Shown here: piece by piece, positions 16,836 to 25,719 of the stretch | Layout of the letters: every line of letters starts with the position of its first letter | Position numbering within the stretch: position 1 is the stretch's first letter | Source of the DNA: Shimia sp965227725 | Lineage (GTDB): Bacteria; Pseudomonadota; Alphaproteobacteria; Rhodobacterales; Rhodobacteraceae | Assembly (NCBI RefSeq): GCF_965227725.1 | Contig: NZ_CBDDGH010000001.1 | Location: 992,001 to 1,056,000 of the forward strand | Reading direction: 5' to 3' | Length of the DNA: 64,000 nucleotides | The notes under the pieces: generated by a model | Told to the model about the DNA's origin: nothing | The model's database searches: none | The model's input: the letters and a program-made list of their open reading frames with translations, nothing else | Program-made: the position numbers and the translations under genes

Positions 16836-17553
16836 GCTCACATTTGAGGTCTGTATCGACAGCCCTGCCGGGTTGGATGCCTGCGCTGGCTTGGTGGACC
16901 GGATCGAGCTGTGCAGCGCGCTGGAGCTGGGAGGGCTGACGCCCGATCCGGGGCTGATAGCGCTGGCGGCGCAGAGCGACTTGCCAAGCCATGTGATGAT
17001 CCGGCCCCGCGCCGGAGATTTCTGTTATGACGTGGCCGAAACACAGGTGATGTGCGCCAGCATTCATGCGGTGAAAGAGGCCGGTCTCGCAGGGGTGGTC
17101 ATCGGCGCACGCCAAGGGGATGTGCTTGATCTGGACACGCTCAGCACCCTGATGCGCGCCGCCGAAGGTCTGGAGGTCACGCTGCATCGGGTGATCGACC
17201 TGCTGCCTGATCCCATCGCGGCGATGGAGCAGGCGATCTCACTGGGCATAGACCGCATCCTGACCTCCGGCGGAGCGCCCAAGGCGATTGACGCGTTGGC
17301 GCAGCTATCACAGCTGCACAGCGCGGCAAACGGACGGATCGAGATCATGGCGGGCAGCGGCGTATCAGTCTCTAATCTTGCTGAAGTCGCAGAAAAAACC
17401 AGCATCACATCCTTTCACAGCTCCTGCGCGAAAGACATGCCTGTGGCCGCAGATTTGCATCAATTTGGCTTTGCCAAGACGCAGCGCGTGACAGACCGCG
17501 CCACCATTTCTGCCTTCCGGAAAGAGCTGGATCAGCTTGCAACGCGAGGCTAG
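16822..17553 (+). CDS. cutC: CutC-family TIM-barrel protein
   Basis: The 243-residue protein has the whole CutC pattern: FEVCIDSPAGLDACAG, then DRIELCSALELGGLTPDPGL (about 25-44), MIRPRAGDFCYD (about 59-70), GVVIGARQGDVLDLD and TLHRVIDLLPDP (about 119-130), and ILTSGGAPKA. CutC was first linked to copper tolerance, but its fold is a phosphate-binding-type TIM barrel. Here it is the last gene of an amino-sugar operon, overlapping nagA by 14 bases, which argues for a sugar-metabolic role in this organism. The ATG at 16822 gives the standard N-terminus; the upstream in-frame ATG at 16789 would add 11 residues inside nagA. Its stop overlaps the convergent GH1 gene by four bases. Confidence 0.88.
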   Translation: MRRNRLTFEVCIDSPAGLDACAGLVDRIELCSALELGGLTPDPGLIALAAQSDLPSHVMIRPRAGDFCYDVAETQVMCASIHAVKEAGLAGVVIGARQGDVLDLDTLSTLMRAAEGLEVTLHRVIDLLPDPIAAMEQAISLGIDRILTSGGAPKAIDALAQLSQLHSAANGRIEIMAGSGVSVSNLAEVAEKTSITSFHSSCAKDMPVAADLHQFGFAKTQRVTDRATISAFRKELDQLATRG

Positions 17554-18878
17554 CTGCGCAGCGCCTGTGCCAAAGCGTGATAAGATGCCTTTGGCGTGCG
17601 TGCAAAGCTGTCAAAATCCACATGGATCAGGCCGAAACGCTTCTCATAGCCCAGCGCCCATTCGTAATTGTCCATCAGCGACCAGATGTAGTAGCCCTTC
17701 AGCGGCACATCTGCGGCCAGCGCGTCCTGCACCGCGGAAAGATGGCTATTGAGGTAAGACATGCGGTGCGGATCCTCCACCACGCCACGATCTGTGAGGT
17801 GATCCGGTGCAGACATGCCGTTTTCGGTCACATAGATCGGCAGATCGCCGGTATATTCGCGCGCCATGCGGATCAGGAAATCGCGCAGCCCGTCGGGATA
17901 GATCTCCCAGCCCATTGAGGTCAGAGGCAGATCGCCGGTGTGCTCGCTGTAACGCGGCCATGGCCCATCGGCGGGCCCAATGAGCTTGCGGGTGTAGTAA
18001 TTCAGCCCGCTCCAATCCACGGGCGTGGTGATCACCTCAAAATCATCCTGCCAGCCGTGCGGCAGATGCGGCTCCAAACCCTCCAGCGCCAGCGCGGGAT
18101 ATTCCCCTTTGAACAGCCCGCCGAGGAAGAACCGGTTGTAAATCGCATCATAGCGCGCCGCGGCAGCGGCGGCCTCTGCACCGTCATCCAGCGGCTTGGC
18201 CCATTCAAAATTGCACACCGCGCCGAGGTTTTTCATGCCATGGCCACGCATCACCTGAATGGCTGTGCCATGGGCCAGAAGCACATGATGCATGGCCCGT
18301 GCGGTGGCGCGGATGTCGCGCAGCCCCGGCGCATGTGCTCCCATGAAGTGGCTCAGCCAGCCGACACACCAGGGCTCGTTGATCGGCGCAACCGACCAGA
18401 CGCGATCCCCGATCCGGCGCATGAGCGTGTCGGTATAGTCGCCAAACCAGCCCGCGATATCGCGATTGCGCCAGCCCCCCAGATCGGCCAGGGCGGAGGG
18501 CAGCTCCCAGTGATAGAGTGTCAGCGCCGGATTGATACCGCGCGCCAAAAGCCCGTCCACCAGTCGGTCATAAAAATCGAGCCCTTCCTGATTGGGTGCG
18601 CCAAGCCCCTCCGGCAGCACCCGCGCCCAACTGGTAGAAAAGCGATAGGTGTCCACCCCCAGACCAGCGATGAGATCGAGATCTCCTTCCAGACGGTTAT
18701 AGTGATCACAGCCCAGCGCGCCGTTTTCAGCGCGCACCACATTGCCGGGTGTGGCGGCAAAATCATCCCAATGCGTGCGCCCCGCCCCCCCAAAGCTGTG
18801 GCCCTCGATCTGATAGCTCGATGTGGCCACACCAAATTGAAACCCTTCGGGAAAGTCGGAGCGCTTGTGGGTGATCAT
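17550..18878 (-). CDS. Beta-glucosidase, GH1
   Basis: Retaining glycosidase of 442 residues that hydrolyses beta-glucosides such as cellobiose. The acid/base is Glu168 in APINEPW and the nucleophile Glu352 in YVTENG. The GH1 N-terminal signature FQFGVATSSYQIEG (14-27) and YHWELPSAL (122-130) are present. There is no signal peptide, so it acts on imported sugar. It ends four bases inside the convergent cutC-like gene and starts one base after the stop of the LacI-type regulator gene, with which it forms an operon divergent from aglEFGAK. A beta-glucosidase under the same regulator as an alpha-glucoside importer suggests that the transporter handles both anomers, or that the locus answers to several glucosides. 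Confidence 0.93.
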   Translation of the reverse strand: MITHKRSDFPEGFQFGVATSSYQIEGHSFGGAGRTHWDDFAATPGNVVRAENGALGCDHYNRLEGDLDLIAGLGVDTYRFSTSWARVLPEGLGAPNQEGLDFYDRLVDGLLARGINPALTLYHWELPSALADLGGWRNRDIAGWFGDYTDTLMRRIGDRVWSVAPINEPWCVGWLSHFMGAHAPGLRDIRATARAMHHVLLAHGTAIQVMRGHGMKNLGAVCNFEWAKPLDDGAEAAAAAARYDAIYNRFFLGGLFKGEYPALALEGLEPHLPHGWQDDFEVITTPVDWSGLNYYTRKLIGPADGPWPRYSEHTGDLPLTSMGWEIYPDGLRDFLIRMAREYTGDLPIYVTENGMSAPDHLTDRGVVEDPHRMSYLNSHLSAVQDALAADVPLKGYYIWSLMDNYEWALGYEKRFGLIHVDFDSFARTPKASYHALAQALRS

Positions 18879-18879
18879 C

Positions 18880-19932
18880 TCAATCCTCCTGTGCCAGAAC
18901 CTGTCGCACCGCCGGGGCAGGCCCGGTAGATTGGCCCACGGTCAGGGTTGCTTCGAGCATCTCCTGACGCAGCTCGCTGCCGGGTTTGGAAATCATATCA
19001 ATCAGCGTGCCAGCCACCTTGCGCCCGGCTTCGCGCACCGAAGAGCGCACAGCGGTGAAGGCCGGCACATCGCCTTCGTTGCCGAAGTAACTCAGCGCAT
19101 CGTCATGGATAACCACGGAGACATCGCGGCCCATCTTCAGCCCGGCTTCGGAAAGCGCGCGGCGCAGGCCAATGGCCGGAATGATCGAGGACACCACAAA
19201 GGCGGTTGGCGGCTTCTCCATCGCCAGCGCTTTGCGGCAGGTTTCATAGCCGTAGTTCTCGGTCATCTCATCGTGAAAGATCAGCTCCTGGCGCACAGGC
19301 ACCTCGCGCCCGTCCAGCGCCGCCACATAGCCCGCCCCGCGGCGGGTGGCAAAATCCATATCCGCCAATCCGTTCAGCAAGGCGATGCGGCGGTGGCCCA
19401 GATCCAGCAGAAATTCGGTGGCCCGCTGAAAGGCCCGTTTGTTGTTCACATCCACCCAGCTGTAGCGCTCTGCCACCTCGGTGGAGCGGCCATGCACCAC
19501 AAAGGGCACACCCAGTTCCTGCAACAGCGCGATACGGCGGTCATTCACCTTGGGACCATGTACGATGACCCCGTCCACTGCTCCACGTGAAACAAGTTTG
19601 CGGTAACTGGCCTCTTCGTCCTCGTCATTAACCACCGACAGCAACAGATCATAGCCGTTGTCAGAATAGATCTCCCCCGCCCCGGCGATGAAATCCGCAA
19701 AGATCGGGTTCACCATCTCATGCTTTTTGGACACCGGCAGCACGTGGCCGATGGTCATCGCCCGCCCGGTCGCCAGCGTTTTGGCGCGGGTGTTGGGCGC
19801 ATAGTTGTGGGCGCGCGCCGCTTCCAGCACCTTTTGCCGCGTTGATTCGCGCACTTCGGGGTAGCCGTTTAACGCACGCGACACTGTGGTCTGCGACAGA
19901 CCCAGTTTCTCTGAGAGCTCTTTCAGGTTCAT
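18880..19932 (-). CDS. aglR: LacI-family regulator of the glucoside locus (AglR-like)
   Basis: The 350-residue repressor has the LacI helix-turn-helix and hinge at the extreme N-terminus (MNLKELSEKLGLSQTTVSRA, then LNGYPEVRESTRQKV; about 1-45). A periplasmic-binding-protein-like effector domain follows (about 60-335). The gene faces aglE across about 200 bases that hold two copies of a TCAAAGCGCTTTG palindrome, the kind of centre-CG operator that LacI-family sugar repressors bind; one copy lies 20 bases upstream of its own start, so autoregulation is likely. The effector is inferred to be an alpha-glucoside, as for AglR in rhizobia. The beta-glucosidase gene follows in the same transcript. 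Confidence 0.92.
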   Translation of the reverse strand: MNLKELSEKLGLSQTTVSRALNGYPEVRESTRQKVLEAARAHNYAPNTRAKTLATGRAMTIGHVLPVSKKHEMVNPIFADFIAGAGEIYSDNGYDLLLSVVNDEDEEASYRKLVSRGAVDGVIVHGPKVNDRRIALLQELGVPFVVHGRSTEVAERYSWVDVNNKRAFQRATEFLLDLGHRRIALLNGLADMDFATRRGAGYVAALDGREVPVRQELIFHDEMTENYGYETCRKALAMEKPPTAFVVSSIIPAIGLRRALSEAGLKMGRDVSVVIHDDALSYFGNEGDVPAFTAVRSSVREAGRKVAGTLIDMISKPGSELRQEMLEATLTVGQSTGPAPAVRQVLAQED

Positions 19933-19951
19933 GATTTTTGACGTTTATTCC

Positions 19952-19965
19952 TCAAAGCGCTTTGA
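19952..19965. promoter_or_regulatory. LacI-type operator, copy 1
   Basis: TCAAAGCGCTTTGA is a perfect 14-base palindrome just upstream of the aglR start, in position to block aglR expression. It is near-identical to the copy at 20085-20098. Confidence 0.8.
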
Positions 19966-20084
19966 TAATTGATGCTTTATCGGTGTGACCAACAGCATCG
20001 ACATCAAAGAATTCCTCCTGAAAACAGTAATAAATCATATATTTCTTTGGCACAAGCGCCGCAATTTCAAGCGCATTGCAAAAT

Positions 20085-20098
20085 TCAAAGCGCTTTGG
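20085..20098. promoter_or_regulatory. LacI-type operator, copy 2
   Basis: TCAAAGCGCTTTGG, one mismatch from the perfect palindrome at 19952-19965; the identity extends to TCAAAGCGCTTTGRTAAT. It lies 39 bases upstream of the aglE start, where it would cover the promoter. The two centres are 133 bases apart, a spacing that would allow looping. Confidence 0.8.
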
Positions 20099-20136
20099 TA
20101 ATCTATCCACAGATTATGGAAACTGGGAGGAAATCC

Positions 20137-21501
20137 ATGACACCGAAACTCTATGCGAGCGCCGCCGCGCTGGCGCTGATGGCGGGCACCGCAATGGCGG
20201 ACGGCCACGGCCATATGAAGTTCAAGCCGGGTGAGGGAGCATTCAGCTGGGACAGCTACAACGCATGGGCCGAGAGCGCGCCGGATCTGAGCGGTCAGAC
20301 CGTGACCGTCGCTGGCCCCTGGCTGCAACCGGAGGACGACGTGTTCCGCTCCGTGCTGGCCTATTTCACTGAAGCCACCGGCGCTGAGGCGATTTACACC
20401 GGCTCTGACAGCTTTGAGCAGCAGATCGTGATCGACGCCGAAGCGGGCTCCGCCCCCAATATCGCCGTGTTCCCACAGCCGGGCCTCGCGGCAGACATGG
20501 CCGCGCGCGGCCTGCTTTCGCCGCTGCCCGCCAACATGGCGCCCTGGACCGTTGAGAACTACGGCGCGGGCCAAAGCTGGGTGGATCTTGGCACCTATGC
20601 GGACAAAGACGGCGCCGATCAGCACTATGGTTTCTTCTACAATGTGAACGTGAAGTCGCTGGTGTGGTATGTGCCGGAAAACTTCGAGGACGCCGAGTAT
20701 GAGGTGCCCGAAACCATGGAGGAGCTGCGCGCACTTACCGAGCAGATCGTGGCCGATGGCGAAACCCCTTGGTGCATCGGTCTGGGATCCGGCGCGGCAA
20801 CCGGCTGGCCCGCCACTGACTGGGTGGAAGACATTATGCTACGCACCCAGCCAGCCGATGTGTATGACGCCTGGACCACCAACGACATTCCGTTCAACGA
20901 CGAACGTGTGGTTGCGGCCATCGACGAGTTCGGCTGGTTTGTGGGCGATGACGCCAAAGTCTCCGGCGGCGCGGGTGCCGTGGCCACCACCGATTTCCGC
21001 GACAGCCCGAAAGGCATGTTTGCCGCCCCGGCGGAGTGCTACATGCACCGTCAGGCCTCCTTCGTGCCGGCCTTCTTCCCGGAAGGCATTGAGTTTGGCG
21101 AAGATGTCGATTTCTTCTACTTCCCGTCTTATGAGGGCAAAGACCTCGGCAATCCGGTTCTGGGCGGGGGCACATTGATGGCGATCACCGATCCGTCTGA
21201 TGCCACCACCGCGCTGATGGAATTCTTCCAGCTGCCGCTGGCGCATGAAGTCTTTGGCGCGCAGTCGGGCTTCCTGACACCGCTGAAAAGCGTGAATCCG
21301 GAGACCTACCTGAACGACGCGCTGCGCGGTCAGGCGGATATTCTGGTGAATGCGACCACCTTCCGCTTTGACGGCTCTGACCTGATGCCAGGTGGCGTGG
21401 GCGCAGGCTCCTTCTGGACCGGCATGGTCGATTTCACCGGCGGCAAGGATGCGGCCACTGTGGCGACCGAAATTCAGGACAGCTGGGACGCGCTGAAATA
21501 A
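20137..21501 (+). CDS. aglE: Alpha-glucoside ABC transporter substrate-binding protein
   Basis: Periplasmic receptor of 454 residues. The signal peptide MTPKLYASAAALALMAGTAM ends at AMA-D (about residue 21-22). The ATG at 20137 is preceded by a GGGAGG ribosome-binding site; longer in-frame starts upstream would run through the operator region and lack a signal peptide. Family-typical segments include TVAGPWLQPEDDVFRSVLAY (about 50-69), YGFFYNVNVKSLVWY and GAGSFWTGMVDF near the C-terminus. The gene opens the aglEFGAK operon, is controlled by the LacI-type operators just upstream, and is followed by a hairpin at 21523-21548. Confidence 0.92.
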   Translation: MTPKLYASAAALALMAGTAMADGHGHMKFKPGEGAFSWDSYNAWAESAPDLSGQTVTVAGPWLQPEDDVFRSVLAYFTEATGAEAIYTGSDSFEQQIVIDAEAGSAPNIAVFPQPGLAADMAARGLLSPLPANMAPWTVENYGAGQSWVDLGTYADKDGADQHYGFFYNVNVKSLVWYVPENFEDAEYEVPETMEELRALTEQIVADGETPWCIGLGSGAATGWPATDWVEDIMLRTQPADVYDAWTTNDIPFNDERVVAAIDEFGWFVGDDAKVSGGAGAVATTDFRDSPKGMFAAPAECYMHRQASFVPAFFPEGIEFGEDVDFFYFPSYEGKDLGNPVLGGGTLMAITDPSDATTALMEFFQLPLAHEVFGAQSGFLTPLKSVNPETYLNDALRGQADILVNATTFRFDGSDLMPGGVGAGSFWTGMVDFTGGKDAATVATEIQDSWDALK

Positions 21502-21522
21502 GCGCGCTCTGACGCCAAACCC

Positions 21523-21548
21523 GTGTCGCCCCACAGTCGGGGCGGCAC
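21523..21548 (+). other. Intercistronic hairpin after aglE
   Basis: GTGTCGCCCC (21523-21532) pairs with GGGGCGGCAC (21539-21548) around ACAGTC. Only a short A-run follows and no T-run. It probably sets binding-protein mRNA above permease mRNA, like the hairpin at 9200-9227. Confidence 0.6.
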
Positions 21549-21569
21549 AGTTCAAAAAAGGGGTGCGCC

Positions 21570-22796
21570 ATGTCTCCGGCCCTGCTTGGTCTTGTGACCA
21601 TTGCGATTGGTGTGAGTGGCTGTCTTGGCTATTTCTACCTGTCCAATCTCTTTCTGGATAAAGTCCTGTTTCCGCCGGTGGGTCCCAATGCGGGGCGCAA
21701 TATCAACCGCGCAAACATGATCCGCCCGTGGCTGTTTCTCGGCCCTGCGATCCTCGCGCTGGGGCTGTATCTTGGCTATCCGGTGATTGAGACGCTGCGG
21801 CTGTCTCTCACGGACCGCACGCAGGATGAGGCCTTTGTCGGCCTCGCCAATTACAGCCAGATGTTTGCCGAACCCAAATTCTGGGAGGCGATGCGCAACA
21901 ACATGCTGTGGCTGATTGTGGTGCCTGCAGCCTCCACCGCCTTCGGCCTGTTGGCGGCACAGCTGACCGACCGCATCAAATGGGGCAACATCGCCAAATC
22001 CCTGATCTTCATGCCGATGGCGATCTCTTTTGTGGGCGCGTCAGTGATCTTCAAGCTGGTCTATGATGCGCGCCCCGCGGGCAATGAACAGATTGGCATC
22101 TTAAATGCGGTCTGGTTGCAGTTTGAAGGTGGAATAGGCTCTTTTCTGATCCTGAAACTGCTGCCTGCGGTGCTTCTGGTGAGCTTTGCCGCAATCGTGG
22201 CCTATGTCGCCTATCTGCTGCTGCGCCCCCTGCTTGAAAGCGCTGGCACCGTGCTGATCAAAGCGCTGCGTGTTTTTGGCGCGGCTCTTGGCCTTTGGTT
22301 TGCCTATACCGCGCTCAGCAATGCGGTGACGGTCTTTGTCACCGAGCTTGAATATGGTGCACCGCAGACCTGGCTGACCCTGCCATTTTACAACAACTTC
22401 TTCCTGATGGTGGTGCTGATCTGGATCCAGACCGGCTTTGCCATGGTGATCCTCTCCGCCGCGCTGCGCGGCATCCCCGAAGAAACCATCGAGGCCGCCA
22501 TTCTGGATGGCGCCAACCCGTTTCAGATCTTCTTCAAGATCAAAGTCCCGCAGATCATGCCAACAATTGTCGTGGTCTGGACCACCATCACGCTGGTCGT
22601 GCTCAAGGTCTTTGACATCGTGTTCGCCATGACCAACGGCCAGTGGGAAACGCAGGTCTTGGCCAACTACATGTATGACAAGCTGTTCCGCGCCAATGAC
22701 TGGGGCGTGGGCTCTGCCAGTGCCATCATCATCATGCTGCTCGTCTCCCCGATCCTGATCTGGAACGTGGTGCAGGCCCGCAAAGAATTGCGCTGA
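21570..22796 (+). CDS. aglF: Alpha-glucoside ABC transporter permease
   Basis: Membrane subunit, 408 residues, longer than ordinary MalF-type permeases because of an extra N-terminal membrane segment (about 1-30) and an added hydrophobic insert at about 180-265. The EAA loop is EAAILDGANPFQIFFKIKVP (about 310-329). It follows aglE after the hairpin region and precedes aglG by 11 bases. It forms the membrane channel with AglG and is energised by AglK. Confidence 0.92.
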   Translation: MSPALLGLVTIAIGVSGCLGYFYLSNLFLDKVLFPPVGPNAGRNINRANMIRPWLFLGPAILALGLYLGYPVIETLRLSLTDRTQDEAFVGLANYSQMFAEPKFWEAMRNNMLWLIVVPAASTAFGLLAAQLTDRIKWGNIAKSLIFMPMAISFVGASVIFKLVYDARPAGNEQIGILNAVWLQFEGGIGSFLILKLLPAVLLVSFAAIVAYVAYLLLRPLLESAGTVLIKALRVFGAALGLWFAYTALSNAVTVFVTELEYGAPQTWLTLPFYNNFFLMVVLIWIQTGFAMVILSAALRGIPEETIEAAILDGANPFQIFFKIKVPQIMPTIVVVWTTITLVVLKVFDIVFAMTNGQWETQVLANYMYDKLFRANDWGVGSASAIIIMLLVSPILIWNVVQARKELR

Positions 22797-22807
22797 GGAG
22801 AGAGACC

Positions 22808-23971
22808 ATGGACAATATCGCAGGACGTAAATCCGGTCTCAGCTGGGCAGTGAATATCTCTGTGGCGCTGCTTGTGGCGCTGTGGCTCTTCCCCACCGTT
22901 GGTTTGCTGGTGTCCTCCTTCCGCACCGCAGATCAGATCTCTGCCTCGGGATGGTGGAAATCCCTGTTTTCGGCAGAGCAGGTCGTGCAGCTGCGCACCG
23001 GTGGGGCGGAGGCCGCAACACAGGAGGGTGACCTCTGGGTGGTTGAGGGCAATCTGCTGGACGAGGCTGAGGATGGCCCCGCACCAGGTATCACCATCAC
23101 GCGGTTTGGCGTCTCCTCCAAAGCGGTGGATGCCTTTGCGGTGGGCGAGGTGGCGACGTTTTCCAAAGATGAGAAAACCTTCACCATGGACGCGGCGGGG
23201 AACTATCGCTTCACCTCGACAGAGAAGCTGCGCAAACGTGGCCAGCGGGTGTTCATTACCGCAACCCTGCCGCCGGACTTTACGCTTGAGAACTATGATC
23301 AGGTGCTCTTTTCCGGCAACAGCAATGACAGCATGGCCAAAGCGTTTTTCAACACGCTGACAGTCACGATTCCGGCCACAATCATCCCAATTCTGATCGC
23401 CGCCTTCGCCGCCTATGCGCTCGCGTGGATGGAGTTCCCCGGCCGCGTGCTGCTGATTGCCACGGTGGTGGGCCTCTTGGTGGTGCCCTTGCAACTGGCG
23501 CTGATCCCGCTTTTGAAGCTGCATCTCAATATCGGCATCGGCAAAGGCTATCTTGGCGTCTGGCTGGCCCACACGGGCTTTGGCCTGCCGCTCGCGATCT
23601 ACCTACTGCGCAACTACATGGCAGGGCTGCCCAAAGACATCATCGAGAACGCCAAGGTGGATGGGGCCACGGATTTTCAGATCTTCACCAAGATCATCCT
23701 GCCCCTGTCTTTCCCTGCGCTGGCCTCTTTCGCGATCCTGCAGTTCCTCTGGACATGGAATGACCTGCTGGTGGCCAAAGTCTTCCTGATTGATGCCACC
23801 GGCAACACCACGGTGATGACCAATCAGATTGTCGAGCTGCTGGGCACCCGTGGCGGCAATTGGGAGATCCTCGCCACCGCGGCCTTTGTCTCCATCGTGG
23901 CGCCGCTCTGCGTGTTCTTTGCCATGCAACGCTATCTCGTGCGCGGCCTGCTGGCCGGCTCCGTGAAATAA
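22808..23971 (+). CDS. aglG: Alpha-glucoside ABC transporter permease
   Basis: Membrane subunit, 387 residues. It carries a large hydrophilic loop of about 120 residues (about 45-165) between the first and second membrane segments, predicted to be periplasmic. This accounts for the length above the usual 280 and is a known feature of AglG-type permeases. The EAA loop is ENAKVDGATDFQIFTKIILP (about 279-298). A GAGGAGAGAGACC ribosome-binding region precedes the ATG. Confidence 0.92.
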   Translation: MDNIAGRKSGLSWAVNISVALLVALWLFPTVGLLVSSFRTADQISASGWWKSLFSAEQVVQLRTGGAEAATQEGDLWVVEGNLLDEAEDGPAPGITITRFGVSSKAVDAFAVGEVATFSKDEKTFTMDAAGNYRFTSTEKLRKRGQRVFITATLPPDFTLENYDQVLFSGNSNDSMAKAFFNTLTVTIPATIIPILIAAFAAYALAWMEFPGRVLLIATVVGLLVVPLQLALIPLLKLHLNIGIGKGYLGVWLAHTGFGLPLAIYLLRNYMAGLPKDIIENAKVDGATDFQIFTKIILPLSFPALASFAILQFLWTWNDLLVAKVFLIDATGNTTVMTNQIVELLGTRGGNWEILATAAFVSIVAPLCVFFAMQRYLVRGLLAGSVK

Positions 23972-24021
23972 CAAACATACCCTAACACGGCAGAAATGCC
24001 GCCAAGACCTAGGACGACCCG

Positions 24022-25719
24022 ATGACATATCAGGACCCGAACATGACCCAAGACACCGCTCTCATCACAGACCCAGACTGGTGGCGCGGTGCGGTGATCT
24101 ATCAGATTTATCCGCGCTCTTATCAGGATAGCAACGGCGACGGCATTGGTGATCTGGCTGGCATCATCCAGCGCCTGCCCCATGTGGCCAGCCTTGGCGT
24201 GGATGCCATCTGGCTCTCGCCGTTCTTCACCTCGCCGATGCTGGATTTTGGCTATGACGTTTCAGATTATCGCGATGTCGATCCGATGTTTGGCACGCTC
24301 GCGGATTTTGACGCGCTGATCGCCAAAGCCCATGAGCTGGGCATCAAGATCATCATCGATCTCGTGCTCAGCCACACCTCTGATCAGCACCCATGGTTTG
24401 TGGAAAGCCGTGCGGATCGCAGCAATGACAAAGCCGACTGGTATGTCTGGGCCGATGCAAAGCCCGATGGCACGCCGCCCAACAACTGGCTGTCGATCTT
24501 TGGCGGTCCGGCCTGGCAGTGGGACACCGCGCGAATGCAGTATTATCTGCACAACTTCTTGGCCGAGCAGCCGGACCTCAACTTCCACAACGCAGAGGTG
24601 CGTCAGGAGCTGCTGGATGTGGCCCGCTTCTGGCTGGAGCGTGGTGTGGATGGCTTCCGTCTGGACACGGTGAACTTCTACTATTGTGACGCAGAGCTGC
24701 GCGACAACCCGCCCCTGCCCGAGGATCAGCGCAACGACAATATCGCGCCAGCGGTGAACCCCTATAACCATCAAGATCACCTGCACGACAAAAACCAGCC
24801 GGAAAACCTCGGCTTCCTGCGCGATCTGCGGGATTTGCTGAATGAATATGACGCGATCACCACCGTGGGTGAAGTGGGGGATTCCCATCGCGGCAGTGAA
24901 ATTCAGGCGGAATACACCGGCGGCGGGGACAAGCTTCATATGGCCTATGATTTTGCCCTGCTTGGCCATGTGCATCCCACCGGCACCCGCATCGCCGAAG
25001 TGATGGCAAAGGCGGAAAGCTTCTCTCAGGACAGCTGGGGCTGCTGGGCCTATTCCAACCATGACGTGGAACGCCACGGCTCCCGTTGGGCGCTGTCTGA
25101 TGCCGCCCAGCGCACCTATGCCGCGCTTTTGATGTCGCTGCGCGGTTCTGCCTGCATCTATCAGGGTGAAGAGCTGGGCCTGCCGGAGGCGGATGTGGCG
25201 TTTGACGATCTGCAAGACCCCTATGGCATCCGTTTCTGGCCTAAGTTCAAAGGGCGTGACGGCTGTCGCACGCCCATGGTGTGGAAGTCTGACAATCAGA
25301 ATGGCGGTTTTTCGGACAGCAAGCCCTGGCTGCCGGTGGCCTCTGAACATCTGGCGTTGTCGGTGGAAGCGCAGGAGGACGCCTCCGGCTCCATGCTGAA
25401 CTTCTACCGCCGCCTGATCGCCTTCCGCAAAACCGTGCCTGCGCTGGCCAAGGGGGATTTCACCCTGATCCACGCCGATGACACCCACATCCGGTTTGAG
25501 CGCAGCCACAATGGCACCCGCGCGATCTGTGCCTTCAACCTGTCTGACGAAGACCAAAGCTTCGAATTGCCCAGCGGCGCCTGGAAAGTGGAGGCCAAAG
25601 CCCCCTTCACCGTCAGCCGCGATGGCAACAGCGTCACCTTGCCCGGATGGCAGGCGGTCTTTGCGGTCTCATCAGGCTCTAACACAGCGCAAAACAGCGA
25701 GGAAAGCGGACATGGCTGA
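24022..25719 (+). CDS. aglA: Alpha-glucosidase, GH13
   Basis: Cytoplasmic enzyme of 565 residues that hydrolyses imported alpha-glucosides such as maltose, trehalose or sucrose. The GH13 catalytic triad is visible: nucleophile Asp215 in GFRLDTVNFY, acid/base Glu284 in TVGEVGD and transition-state Asp348 in YSNHDVERHG. The barrel starts with WWRGAVIYQIYPRSYQDSNG (20-39), the oligo-1,6-glucosidase/alpha-glucosidase type. There is no signal peptide. The ATG at 24022 has AGGACG seven bases upstream; a second ATG at 24043 is also possible. Its end overlaps the aglK start by eight bases. Confidence 0.94.
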   Translation: MTYQDPNMTQDTALITDPDWWRGAVIYQIYPRSYQDSNGDGIGDLAGIIQRLPHVASLGVDAIWLSPFFTSPMLDFGYDVSDYRDVDPMFGTLADFDALIAKAHELGIKIIIDLVLSHTSDQHPWFVESRADRSNDKADWYVWADAKPDGTPPNNWLSIFGGPAWQWDTARMQYYLHNFLAEQPDLNFHNAEVRQELLDVARFWLERGVDGFRLDTVNFYYCDAELRDNPPLPEDQRNDNIAPAVNPYNHQDHLHDKNQPENLGFLRDLRDLLNEYDAITTVGEVGDSHRGSEIQAEYTGGGDKLHMAYDFALLGHVHPTGTRIAEVMAKAESFSQDSWGCWAYSNHDVERHGSRWALSDAAQRTYAALLMSLRGSACIYQGEELGLPEADVAFDDLQDPYGIRFWPKFKGRDGCRTPMVWKSDNQNGGFSDSKPWLPVASEHLALSVEAQEDASGSMLNFYRRLIAFRKTVPALAKGDFTLIHADDTHIRFERSHNGTRAICAFNLSDEDQSFELPSGAWKVEAKAPFTVSRDGNSVTLPGWQAVFAVSSGSNTAQNSEESGHG

